Source of the DNA: Haematobia irritans | Lineage: Eukaryota; Arthropoda; Insecta; Diptera; Muscidae | Reading direction: 5' to 3' | DNA length: 64,000 nt | Assembly: GCF_050003625.1 (NCBI RefSeq) | Contig: NC_134398.1 | Location: 88,289,983 to 88,353,982, forward strand | Shown here: piece after piece, positions 21,875 through 32,715 of the stretch | Position numbering within the stretch: position 1 is the stretch's first letter | Layout: the number at the start of each line of letters is the position of its first letter | Position numbers and translations under genes: made by a program | The notes under the pieces: model-generated | What the model saw: the letters and a program-made list of their open reading frames with translations, nothing else | Told to the model about the DNA's origin: nothing | Database searches by the model: none

Positions 21875-23977
21875 TTAGGCTTTCGCTTTTCCAGATCCGA
21901 ATTGCCGGGCCTTACGCTTGACACCTGCCATCAGATTTTGTACAGCCACCTTGTCCACCTTCTTCGCCGCAGAAAGCCAGTTTGCCTTGAACTGCTGCTC
22001 GTCCTTAGCAGTTTTTTTGGTCTTCCGCTTGACAATAGCCCAGTATTTCTCAATTGGGCGGAGCTCTGGCGTGTTGGGAGGGTTCTTGTCCTTGGGAACC
22101 ACCTGCACGTTTTTGGCGGCGTACCACTCCATGGGCTTTTTACCGTAATTGCAAGATGCCAAATCCGGCCAAAACAGTACGGAACAACCGTGTTTCTTCA
22201 GGAAAGGCAGCAGACGTTTATTCAAACACTCTTTCACGTAAATTTCTTGGTTGACAGTCCCGGAAGCTATGAAAATGCTGCTTTTCAAGCCACAGGTACA
22301 GATGGCTTGCCAAACCAGATATTTCTTTGCGAACTTTGACAGTTTTATGTGCTTGCAAATATCTGCTACCTTTCCCCTTCCTTTTGCCGTATAAAACTCC
22401 TGTCCCGGAAGCTGCTTGTAGTCGGCTTTGACGTAGGTTTCGTCGTCCATTACCACACGCACAGAAAAAACATGTTTGGACATGGTTGCCGCATCCATTT
22501 AATGCTTATTTAGAGTATGTAATTGTCGCGAAAACCATGTATTTTGTCTTTGTAAAAATAATTTTCGAGCGGAGAAAAATATATGTTGGCAATAAGCATT
22601 TAAATGGTTCTCAAATGCCGTAAACATGTTCTATTATTTAAATGATAGAATTTGAGACCATTATATGGTCAGGAAAATCATGTATCTGACCATTCAATTT
22701 TTTTACTTTTTTGCAGAGAAAAAAATATTTTTATAGTTTACGTATAGACATGTCTACAACCATTACATGGCCATAAAGACCATGTACATTGTTTTCGTGA
22801 CCATTTAATTTTTTAATTTTTTTGCAGCGACAAGAATTTTATAAAAACATTGAGCAGGTACACACGATTTTCATTTTGCGCGTCAGTCGTGTGTTGATTG
22901 TTTCTTGGAATGGACGGAGAATACGGAATTATTGTGTTTTGTGTTAATTTATTTATTCAGAAATGGCACGTGGTTTTATGTGAATACCAAAAAGGAAAGT
23001 GTAATTGAAAAAATGTACCTGGTTTTTGTTCTGCATTTTGATATATGGTATAATTTATTTTTATTTGCAGTTACATGATGTCTGCGTTTGTACATTTGAT
23101 GGGCACGAAGTAAATATGGAATGATTACTTATTGTTGAAATTGAACCAAACTAGAGTGTGTAAAAATATGTGAAGTTTGCTTGCACGACATTATAAATAC
23201 AAATAAACAATGAATTAGTTTATAAATAAATAAAAACAAATAAATAAAGTTGATTTGTGTTTTCTTTTCTCAAGTGGCGTCCTTTTTTCGATGACGAAAA
23301 AAGTTTTTTCATAAAAATCAAAACATTTTAGGTTGTGACCATGTTCTTTTAACTAGAAGAAAAACATTTTTGACGAATAACATAACATTTTAGATCGTGA
23401 CCATTGTCTTTTAATGGAAACAAAATTCTTTTTATCAATATAATAACATTTTAGATGAGGACAATTGTATTTTTCTTAGAACCATGTTCACTGAGCCAAC
23501 ATGGTTGCAGGTTAAAATGTTACATGGTCGCCGCAAAAATAGCTGCTATCATATTATTTTGCTCTTCGAATATGATTGTGGCAATCATGTTTCTTCTCTG
23601 CGTGCACGCAGTCAAACTTCGTCAACATCGTCGTGTACAGCCTCCGGGATCGCGCTTTGGCCGTCGTATTTTATTTATCATCGCGATTTGGAGTCACTAC
23701 CTTCTTGTAAGTCGATAGTCCGGCTCGTTTTTTGGCTCGATGCACGGTTGTAGACGATACACCCAGCTTATTTGCGGCATCTCGGAGAGAGAGGTTAGGG
23801 TTTCGCTTGAAACTACCGGCAACTCTCTTTGTCGTCTCAGCGAATTCCGGTTTTCGATTTTGTAACGGTTGATTTGGCAACTTTTAGCAATTTTGCCAGC
23901 TTTGCGTGCTAGTTGCTCGGATTTTCGCGATGCGTGATCAAAATTTTAATACGCTGCTCTTCTTGCTTGGACGGCAT
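21875..23977 (-). pseudogene. DD37E transposase, interrupted by a MITE
   Basis: Reading on the minus strand, the ATG is at 23977-23975. The DNA-binding part (AAETTKRV-type sequence, RDAANKLGVSSTTVHRAKKR) lies in 23670-23880, and the catalytic part (VVMDDETYVKAD, LFWPDLASCNYG, ELRPIEKYWAIVKR) in 21875-22450. The MITE at 22456-23604 splits it just before the first catalytic aspartate. An internal deletion also shifts the frame. Confidence 0.88.
22456..23604 (-). mobile_element. CACGCAGAGAA-type MITE, copy inside DD37E
   Basis: The ends CACGCACAGAAAAAACATG and ATGTTTCTTCTCTGCGTG are inverted repeats. Comparison with the uninterrupted DD37E gene shows a 2-bp CA duplication (22454-22455 and 23605-23606). 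The family copy at 60894-62368 is in the opposite orientation and has a TA duplication. The interior has repeated ACCATGT/ACATGGT motifs and no coding sequence. Confidence 0.85.
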
Positions 23978-24112
23978 TTTGACAACTGAAGAGTGAATTC
24001 CAAAATCAAAATAGGAGCAACATTCTACACACACACACCTTCAAAATGAGGGGTGTTCAAAATGAGGGGTACGTCAAGTTTATATTGACCAAATTTTGAC
24101 CGTATCACCCTT

Positions 24113-24720
24113 TATATAGATTTCTACACTGATAGCTCCAAATTGGATGGACAAGTGGGTTTCGGAGTATATTCTAAAGATCTGGAACTTCGAACTAGAA
24201 TCTGTTGGTATGCCTCTGGCTACCTGCAAGCTCTTACTGCGTGAGAAGGCTGTCATTATGTCAAATGTTCGATGGGACAATTGCAAGGGTTGTAACGACA
24301 CCAAGCAAATATGGCCCCATTTAAACTTAAACCGCACACTAGATATGCTAGTGTTCTCGAGACGCCAAATATCACTCCTGATATCTGCTATAACGGGTCG
24401 CTGCCTGATAGGCGATTTGGCAAAAACTATTGGCGCGAAGTAGAAGTACCATTGTATGAGCTTTTATGATGCGGAGGAAAAGGAATCAATAAAACACCTC
24501 TTGTATGAGTGTCCTGCATTTTCTGTAAGCAAATTTTAGGGGCATACTGGCGGACCTGGAAAACGTTTGCTAATGTTTTTGGAACAATCTGGTTGGTTCA
24601 ACAGAAGAAAATAGTCGAGAAGGTTCAGCGGGTAAAACTAGAAGTGCCCATATGTAATAGGTATTTTTGGTTAATGTGGTATCACAATGGACTGAATAGT
24701 CTCAATGAGCCTGAATCTTA
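24113..24720 (+). pseudogene. LINE ORF2 C-terminus: RNase H and zinc motif, broken
   Basis: The RNase H start IDFYTDSSKLDGQVGFGVY lies at 24115-24171 and continues with deletions. Further on are NISLLISAITGRCLIGDLAK (24366-24425) and a cysteine/histidine stretch around 24453-24520 (CMSFYDAEEKESI, HLLYECPAF). The 3' end TGGTATCACAATGGACTGAA (24677) and the TAACC repeats are shared with the SINE. The reading frame is interrupted repeatedly. Confidence 0.75.
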
Positions 24721-24776
24721 ATCGGGATGCCACTTTAACTTAACCTAACCTAACCTTGTGTATCGAATTTGTCTAG

Positions 24777-24925
24777 AATATATTTATATATGAACATAAA
24801 CCTTTATGTATAGCACCAACGCATTGGACGGATTTGATATGCTATCAAAAATGTGGATCTACTAAGTGGTGCATGGTATAATATAGTCGGCTCCGCCCGA
24901 CTTTGGACTTTCCTTACTTATTTTT
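24777..24925 (-). repeat. mini-me-like terminal fragment
   Basis: GCACCAACGCATTGGACGG and the end AGTCGGCTCCGCCCGACTTT followed by CTTTCCTTACTTA match the end of copy 1 near 5380-5485. The remainder of the element is missing. Confidence 0.7.
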
Positions 24926-25181
24926 TATTGTTTTTACATATTAAATATTTTGGAATCCTTCAGGAATGATGTTTTTATAAATTGATGTTCTAAGTTTTTT
25001 TTGTCTTGAAGTTTTTTGCGTCGAATAACGTCATTGTATCGTTAAAGGTAGCGAAAAGTAATTCCATATTGCAATTCAGAAATAATTGCAATATATTAAC
25101 TTACATAGTACCAACAAAACATACCTTTATTTTGTTTTTATAATGTATGATATGAGAGAGAGGTAATTAGAGAATAAAATC

Positions 25182-25396
25182 TATAAATAGAAATGAAAGC
25201 AAGGTACTCGCCAGAGAACGGCTGCGATCTACCACGACCAACCAGTGTATTTAGTAAACACCAATATTTGCAATCTAACAACACCAATTGGTAAAATGAA
25301 TTTCAACCGCCAATATGCAACGCAACCGACGACTGTCGGTGTTTGTTAGTATTGGTTACCCATATCTCAGCAGTTTGGTATTCTCTTAAGGTGAGT
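25182..25396 (+). promoter_or_regulatory. candidate promoter and first exon (TATA box to splice donor)
   Basis: TATAAATAG at 25182-25190 is an ideal insect TATA box. Downstream, CTTAAG followed by GTGAGTACT (25391) is a near-perfect 5' splice donor. The interval of about 180 bp is less AT-rich than its surroundings. The ATG at 25299 reads only 16 codons before TAG and another at 25314 stops at TAA just before the donor, so an exon here would be mostly non-coding. It could also be part of an LTR or a chance combination. Confidence 0.3.
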
Positions 25397-25799
25397 ACTA
25401 TGTTCGAGTTTTTCACCAAAACAATAAATTAAAAGTGCAAAAATATATATGAAGACGATAACATTTTTATCAAGTCTCTTCAAATTATGGATGGAAAAGA
25501 TCCAATGTATTGATTACGAACCATTTAATATTTCGAAATTAATTGATTAAAAAAGGTAACCGTCAGCTTGAAAACTGAACATAGTACACAGCTTAAAGCT
25601 GATTTGGTACTCTCTCAATTCTCTTGAGCTAATGCCAACTGCTGGTAATTGTTGTTGAGTGCAATCACACTTAAGTGTCACACTCGTTGTTACGATGTAG
25701 ATTGGTATTATTTTTGAGGAGACAAAGTACTTATATGTCACCAGGATTACTGAGAGAGGTAATCCACCACTGAACAACTTTTTGGAAACTTTTTTAGAT

Positions 25800-25990
25800 T
25801 TAAAAGACTATATAGCATTTAAACTTCAAATGAAATCTTTTTCAAATCAAATGAATCCTTTAGCAAATCAAATGAAACCTTTTCCAAATCAATTGAATCC
25901 TTTTTCAAATCAAGTGAAACTTTTTTCAATTCAAATGAAACCATTTTCATTCCAAATGAAAAGGGTTTCATTTTTTCAAATCAAATGATT
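25800..25990 (+). repeat. 21-bp tandem repeat array
   Basis: Eight to nine degenerate units of the type TTTTTCAAATCAAATGAAAC, 21 bp each, so one frame stays open and reads a seven-residue repeat (MKPFSNQ-like). The same units in reverse occur at 28505-28562 and 31784-31800 around the hAT element. Confidence 0.8.
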
Positions 25991-26452
25991 CTCTGAAGTC
26001 AAACGAATTCCTTCTTATGAATGAATTAATAAGTAGCCCACAAAATTGTTTTCAAATAAATGATATTGCTAAAAGCGAAAATATACCTTTTTGTTTAAAA
26101 TTTCGTCGAAGAGTTATGTGTTACTTTCAAAATTGTTTCGTATCCATGTTTTATTTTGGGAATGCTCGCCTTCTTAAATATAAACACTTTTTTAATTTAA
26201 TATACGTAAATGTTATTCATAAACTATTGGCACTATTAAACTTTCACTTATCGTTGTCTGACATTGTCATAGGCAATTTCATTGAAACAATAATTTACAA
26301 TGGGTTTACAAGGTTTGTTTGGAGACATTGTAAATCAAAATATTGTGATGTTTATATACCCAAATGTATTTTTACGAAATTGTGCCCATTTGGCAGGAAT
26401 AGATATCACATATCATATCAGCACACGCAAAAAAACTAGAATTTCTTAAAAA

Positions 26453-28112
26453 CAAGTGAGTAATATAGAAAGTCGGGCGGGGCCGACTATATTATACCCT
26501 AAACCACCCCTACTGAATTAGTAAATATAAGCATTGGTATAGGTTTTGGAGAACATAAAGGGGGGTACATGTTTATGGGTGTCTTGTCACAATCTGAGCA
26601 GAAATGTCTAATATTAGGAGCTATAGTTTATTTTGCACCAAAAGAGTTAGTATGCCACTAATATTGAGTCCATTATTAAAAAAGAGGAAATCGGTCAATT
26701 AGTTATGGGTAATAAATCCAAATTTCTTCAAATAGGGCAATAGATTTATGTAAGAGCTACATGTAAGTCTAAATACGATCAGCTAGTACATCAAAATTTG
26801 AAATTTGAATAACATAGGTTAATAAATAAGAGTATTATGGCCAAATATGACAAAATCGAGCGATGCATATATATGGGACCTATATCTAAATCTGAACCAA
26901 TTTGTATAATATTTTGCAGGTATGATTGATACCACAGAAGGTCACTTTGTGTAAAATTTGAATACGATCAGTTAATAAATGAGGCCCCTATGGTCAAAAA
27001 TAAGGTTATTAGGGGCAAATTTTTCAAAATCGGGCGATACATATATATGGGAGCTATATCTAAATTTGAACCGATTTCGATGAAATTTTGCACATACAGT
27101 TAGTGCTATAGAATATTATATTTAGCCAACCTTGGTTACGATCGGTTGATAAATAGGGCTTTTACGGCCAAATTTGGCTAAATCGGGCGATACATATATA
27201 TGGAAGCTATATCTAAATCTGAACCGATGTCGATGAAATTTTGCACATACAGTTAGAGCTATAGAATATTACATTTAGCCCACTTTGAGTGCGATCGGTT
27301 GATAAATAAGGGTTTTACGGCCAAATTTGGCTAAATCGGGCGATACATATATATGGAAGCTATATCTAAATCTGAACCGATTTCGATGAAATTTTGCACA
27401 TACAGTTAGAGCTATAGAATATTACATTTAGCCCACTTTGAGTGCGATCGGTTGATAAATAAGGGTTTTACGGCCAAATTTGACCAAATCGGACGATACA
27501 TATATATGGTAGCTATATCTAAATCTGAACCGATTTCGATTATTTTTGGCACATATTGTCAGTACCATAAAAGATTAGAGTAAGCCAAGTTTGAGTAAGA
27601 TCGCTTAATAAATAAGGTTTTTATGGCCAAATTTGGGAAAATCGGGCGATACATATATATGGGAGCTATATCTAAATCTGAACCGATTTAGATGAAATTT
27701 TGCAGACTTGAAGAACGATGAAAAAGATTACTTTTTGCCAAATTTGGTGACGATCCGTTTGAAAACAAACGCAACGTGACCCCATTTGTCGAAATCGGGC
27801 GATACATATATAAGGGAGCTATATCTAAATTTGATCCGATTTCTTCCAAATTCAATAGCGTTCGTCCCTGTTCCCAAAAAAATCCCTCTACCAAATTTCA
27901 TCAAAATCGGTTAATAATTGCGACCGGAATCCTGTGAACAACAAATACATGGACAGACGGACGGACACCAAGCGCTAGATCGACTCAGGAGGTGATTCTG
28001 AGTCGATCGGTATATATTTTATGGGGTCTAAAATCAATATTTCTGCTAGGCACATTTTTTTGGCCGATCAAACTTAATATACCCTGACCACTATGTGGTT
28101 TAGGGTATAAAA
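26453..28112 (+). repeat. mini-me-like element copy 4, array of 153-bp monomers
   Basis: It starts CAAGTGAGTAATATAG with hairpin AGTCGGGCGGGGCCGACT. The AATCGGGCGATACATATATA unit recurs at 27028, 27181, 27334, 27487, 27640 and 27793, each exactly 153 bp after the last; the preceding interval is 174 bp. It ends with GACAGACGGACGGACACC, CTGAGTCGATCGG and the hairpin GACCACTATGTGGTTTAGGG. No protein family is recognised. Confidence 0.75.
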
Positions 28113-28139
28113 AGTTACCACAAAACGATAATCGCAAAT

Positions 28140-28500
28140 AATATTATTTTGTCTTAAATTTCGTTGGCGACGAAATAAACATCTTACCCCATTTTCATGA
28201 AGCTGCGTTAGTGCTACGTTAACTGACAACTTTTTAAGCCTTACTATGGACACTTCTTTGATCTTGCCTATATATTCAACATGCCAGTTAGTATCTTGCT
28301 TGTAGAAAAGTGTTCAGTTAAATTTAACAATAGAGAAGATTTTTGTAGTTTATTTCTGTTAACTGGCGCTAAAAGCCTACCAATAATGACCGTCAAAGTA
28401 TAACATTTTTAGCAATGGCATTGGTTCCTTCTTGGCGTTCCATATGTATACAGTAATTATACCCCAACCATTAACCATCATCTGGGTCAAAATTTCACTA
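28140..28500. other. unassigned repeat-like sequence
   Basis: Contains the inverted motifs AACATGCCAGTTAGTATC and TGTTAACTGGCGCTAAAAG and ends next to the 21-bp repeat remnant. This could be a small inverted-repeat element, but clear termini were not found. Confidence 0.3.
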
Positions 28501-28734
28501 AAAATTACAAAAGATTCACTTCATTTGAAAAAGGTTTCATTTGAAATGTCAAAGGTTTCATTCAGGGATCCGGAGCGGTCCATTTTTTTCGCTCCGCTCC
28601 GCTCCCGCTCCGGAGAAAAAAAAAACCGCTCCGCTCCTCGCTCCGCTCCGAGAGAAAAAAAAATCGCTCCGCTCCTCTTCGAGAAAATTATAGTACAAAC
28701 ATTGTATTCAATTGAGTTTTATTTTATTTAGAAA

Positions 28735-29381
28735 AATCGGGCGGTACATATATGGGAGCTATAGCTAAATCTGAACCGATTTCGATGATTTTTTGCACAT
28801 ATAGTTAGTGCTATAGAAGATTACATTTCGCCAACTTTGAGTAAGATCGCTTGATAAATAAGGGTTTTATGACCTAATTTGACAAAATCGGGCGATACAT
28901 ATATATGGGACCTATATCTAAATCTGAACCGATTTCGATGAAATTTTCAAACTTAAAGGGTGATACAGAAGATTATTTTGTGCTAAATTTGACGACGATC
29001 GGTTAGTAAAAAAAGTGCAACGTGACCCCATTTGTCGAAATCGGGCAATACATATATATGGGAGCTATATCTAAATTTGATCCGATTTCTTCCAAATTCA
29101 ATAACGTTCGTCCTTGTGCCCAAAAAAAACTCCCTGTACCAAATTTCATCAAAATCGGTTAATAATTGCGACCGAAATCCTGTGAACAACAAATACATGG
29201 ACAGACGGACGGATGGACGGACGGATGGACGGACGGACGCCAAGCGCTAGATCGACTCAGGAGGTGATTCTGAGTCGATCGGTATATATTTTATGGGGTC
29301 TAAAATCAAAATTTCTTGTAGGCACATTTTTTGGCAGATCAAACTTGTTATACCCTAACCACTATGTGGTTTAGGGTATAA
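28735..29381 (+). repeat. mini-me-like element copy 5, 5'-truncated
   Basis: It begins within a monomer (AATCGGGCGGTACATATAT) and runs to the (GGAC)n tract at 29200-29240, CTGAGTCGATCGG and the terminal hairpin AACCACTATGTGGTTTAGGG. The head with the AGTCGGGCGGGG hairpin is missing. Confidence 0.7.
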
Positions 29382-29383
29382 TG

Positions 29384-31328
29384 ACTTTAAAACAATGTGT
29401 TGAAATATTTTATTAATTTTGAAGATTTTTTCAGAAATATTAAATCCATTTTGACTTCATTAAAGGAAGCATTCTAGGAAGCATATGTTAATTTTTCATT
29501 TTTTAGATTTTTTTCGTCAGTTGTTATCAAAATCCTTTAAAAACGAGTTAACGAGTTATTTTTTTCCATATTAAGACTTGACTTCCAGTAGAAATTATGC
29601 TATGTTTCAAGTAAAAAGCGTCTTTAAAATAAAGTGTTGAAAAACATGTCTTATTTTTTAACGATTTTTTGCTTTGTAGGCAAGATGCAAAAAAGGAAAC
29701 AAATTTAAAGACAATTTTATTAATTTTAAAGAATTTTTCTTAATTATTAAAGTCACGTTGACCTTACCTCAAAAATTTTATCTTTCATGTTATGATACAC
29801 ATTTTTAAGTAAAATCACTTAATTATAAGGACATTACAACTTCATTCAAAAGTTTATTGCCTTTTGGACAAGAAAACAAGTATATACAGCACTAAGTTCG
29901 GCCGGGCCGAACCTTAAATACCCACCACCATGAACCAAATATTAGGGTTTCCTTTGAAATTTTAGGAGGGCTTGAGGACTTGAGGACACTTCCCGAAGAT
30001 AAATTTAAAAATTTCACCTATGAGGACTATATCAGATTCTGGATTTATAAGAACCATTTTTGTTTGAGTTTTAGAGGAATCATTAACATCTCTTGTAAGT
30101 GTGCAAGAAAATTATAAAATAACGTCTTGATTTGAAATCTTAAATATGTAGAAGTCAAATCTGGAAATTTTACATTGAGTTTCAAGCAATTCAAGTGAAG
30201 TCGGTCTATATGGAGGCATTACCAAATGGACCGAGCCTAAAATACCAGAATATTTACAATTTCAGGCAAATCAGATAAAAATTACGGTTTCTAGAAACCC
30301 AAGGAGTTAAATCGGGAGATCGTTCGTATGGGAGCTATACTAAAATATGGACCCATACTCACCGTTTTCGGCACACCTCTTTATGACCCGAAAATACCTC
30401 TAGATTTCCAATTTCAGGCAAATAGGATAAAAACTTCTTATTCTAGAAGCCCAAGAAGTAAAATCGGGAAATCGGTCTATATGGGGGCTATACCAAAATA
30501 TGGACCGATACTCACCATTTTCAGCACACCTCTTTATGGTCCAAAAATACCCCTAGATTTCCAATTTCAGACAAATTGGATAAAAAATACGCTTTCTATA
30601 AGCCCAAGACCCCAAATCGGGAGGTCGTTTTATATGGGGACCATACCAAAACATGAACCGATACTCACAATTTTTGGCACACGTATTTGTGGTCCTACAA
30701 TACCTCTAGATTTCCAATTTCAGGTAAATTGAATAAAAACTGCGGTTTCTATAAGCCCAAGAAGTAAAATCGGGAGATCGGTCTATATGGGGGCTATACC
30801 AAAACATGGACCGATACTCACCATTTTTGGTACACCTCTTTATGGTCATAAAATACCTCCAGATTTCAAATTTCAGGCAAATTGGATAAAAAATACGATT
30901 TCTATAAGCCCAAGACCCCAAATCGGGAGGTCGGTTTATATGGGGACTACATCAAAACCTGGACCGATATAACCCATCTTCGAACTTGACCTGCCTGCAG
31001 ACAAAAGACGAGGTTGTGCAAAATTTCAGCACGATTGCTTCATTATTGAATACTGTAGCGTGATTACAACAGACAGACAGACGGACATCGTTATATCGTC
31101 TTAGAATTTCTCCCTGATCAAGAATATATATACTTTATATAGTCGGAAATCGATATTTCGATGTGTTACAAACGGAATGACAAACTTATTATACCCCCGT
31201 CACCATTCTATGGTGATGGGTATAAAAAACTTTATTTTAGAGAAATGCGTCTTCCATGTTAAGCAAAATTTGCATTCTTATTCTAAGGACGTGGAATCTT
31301 TGACTTCGCGACAATATTTTTTTCAGTG
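29384..31328. mobile_element. TA-type MITE (CACTG-AAAAAAA ends), interrupted
   Basis: Sequence such as AAACATGTCTTATTTTTTAACG and CTTTCATGTTATGATACAC is repeated at 41703-42348. The right end is ATATTTTTTTCAGTG before TA (31329-31330). It is interrupted by the mini-me-like element 29877-31226; the intact counterpart at about 42250 (ACGAGGAAAAACTTTATATT) shows the empty site. The left boundary is uncertain. Confidence 0.55.
29877..31226 (+). repeat. mini-me-like element copy 6, GGCCGAA-headed second family
   Basis: The head is CAAGTATATACAGCACTAAG with hairpin TTCGGCCGGGCCGAA. Monomers with TATATGGGGGCTATACCAAA recur at 30310, 30462, 30615, 30768 and 30921 (intervals 152, 153, 153, 153 bp). 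The tail has ACAGACAGACAGACGGAC, a cleavage-like ATCGTC motif and the hairpin ACCATTCTATGGTGATGGG. One frame is open through several monomers (30328-30732). Confidence 0.7.
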
Positions 31329-31799
31329 TAGAAAACTAAAAAATTAAATATAAATAAGATCGTTTAATTGCATTTATTTGATGTTCATTACAAACATCTT
31401 TGTAGTAATACGGGATGAAATTGATCGAAAGTACTGTTGTTACTTTTACAACACATACTAGATATATATTTTGATATTTGCCGTTTTTGAAAACAATTAC
31501 TAAAAAACACGTTGTGTTTTCCCCAATGTACGTACGTACAAAAATACATATCGTACATTTTAAACGTTTACTCACACTACGCTAAGTACTAGCTAAATTT
31601 GAAATTACCTACACAGTGTAATTTCAAAGTTACACATTTCATTCAAGTAATATTTTATTCGGAGCGGAGCGGTTTTTCATTTGGAAACCGCTCCGCTCCG
31701 GATTTTAGAAATGCCGCTCCCGCTCCGGCAAAAAAAGGGCTTGCTCCGCTCCGCTCCACGCTCCGCTCCGCTCCGGATCCCTGGTTTCATTTGAAGTGA

Positions 31800-32710
31800 A
31801 AATGTTATATTTTGATTAATAAAAAGTAAGTAATCAACATAACCTTTACAAATTAAAGACAAAATACAAATAGAATACAAAAATCAAAAAAAAAAAAATG
31901 TCCGAGCTGGGAGCCAAAACTGGGTACTCATATTTTCAGAACATGGTCACTAGGTGTTGCTTTATAATGTCTATTTTCCATTTTCTCCATTTCATGAACA
32001 AATTATGATGATGAAATATGAACGTCGTTGGTACAATTATTTCTATGAGTTTTTAAGGCATATTAACAGGCCTAATTTGAGAAATTTTAACCAAGTTTCG
32101 CACAGGTGTGGTTTTAGTTCTTTACAATCATTCACTCGACGTTTTTGCCAAACGTTTGCGAACATCACTATGATAAGAAGACATACCACTCCTTAAAGTG
32201 AAACATTTAAGGAAATTACTTTTCGAAATCTTTAGGAGAAAGTAGTACTGCATACCGCTGCCCACTCACTCATGTTGAGATTCTCTCCGTGAATTATACT
32301 CCATCCACCATGTCATATTGGAAAAGTAATTGCGATACATAATTCATATAGCTGAACTCCCTATACAAATTGTAGCTGTAATTTTTTCCACGTATACCAA
32401 TAAATTAATTAGCATAATATTATAACTTAAATATTTTAATCAATTACAAGCAATTAATGTATTATTAAAATGTCAATGTATACATTAATATTAAGAGTGA
32501 TAATCAACTTTTCCCATTAACCTTCGATTACCGATTTTTACTGAAAGGGATTTATGGAAGTTGGTACAAACTGTTTTTGTTTTTTACACGAAAGGAATAC
32601 TTTTAACTCGGATTGGGACTCAATAGACCTGAATCAATAAGAAGACATATGGAAATGAATAAATTCCATATTACCTTCGCGTAGAGATAAGTAATATTAT
32701 TGAACTTGTG
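31800..32710. other. unassigned AT-rich sequence
   Basis: No gene or complete element recognised. A short frame at 31954-32196 has no known signature. Confidence 0.4.
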
Positions 32711-32715
32711 AGATA

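Larger units (their letters stand above)
21748..24112 (-). mobile_element. DD37E Tc1/mariner element inside the LINE, itself interrupted
   Basis: The terminal repeats AAGGGTGATACGGTCCAAAT and TTTTGACCGTATCACCCTT are flanked by TA at 21746-21747 and 24113-24114, and LINE sequence continues on both sides. It carries the 1149-bp MITE at 22456-23604. About 70 bp are deleted between the two helix-turn-helix segments relative to the copy at 32716-34009. Confidence 0.9.
18089..24754 (+). mobile_element. LOA-like non-LTR retrotransposon, decayed, with 13-bp TSD
   Basis: CTTGTGTATCGAA is present on both sides (18076-18088 and 24755-24767), and the 3' end is a (TAACC)n tail. Domains in order are an ORF1 with DUF4780-like sequence, an AP-type endonuclease, reverse transcriptase, RNase H and a C-terminal zinc-binding motif. 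After removing the DD37E insertion (21748-24112) about 4.3 kb remain. Stops, frameshifts and an internal RT deletion make it non-autonomous. The clade call rests on the RNase H, the ORF1 type and the INLHHCKAA endonuclease start. Confidence 0.85.
28563..31783. mobile_element. hAT-type element with GGAGCGG-rich ends and 8-bp TSD
   Basis: The ends CAGGGATCCGGAGCGG and CCGCTCCGGATCCCTG are exact inverted repeats, flanked by GTTTCATT on both sides (28555-28562 and 31784-31791). The CAGGG start and 8-bp duplication are hAT hallmarks. Both ends continue with many GCTCCGCTCCG units (28590-28685 and 31664-31775), very GC-rich in an AT-rich setting and likely transposase-binding subterminal repeats. 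The interior holds only other repeats (28735-29381, 29384-31328) and no transposase, so it is non-autonomous. Confidence 0.88.

Noticed and set aside
21902..22339. 145-codon plus-strand frame
   Set aside because: It is the antisense shadow of the DD37E transposase on the minus strand.
24738..24756. TAACC repeats as telomeric sequence
   Set aside because: They are the short 3' tail of the LINE and recur at every SINE/LINE 3' end; they are followed by a target duplication.
26453..28112. CRISPR-like regular spacing of short conserved cores
   Set aside because: The 153-bp period, homologous 'spacers', and eukaryotic transposon context show a tandem array within a mini-me-like element, not a CRISPR array.
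31599..31799. 66-codon frame with Ala/Pro/Arg/Ser-rich end
   Set aside because: It translates the GCTCCGCTCCG subterminal array of the hAT element.
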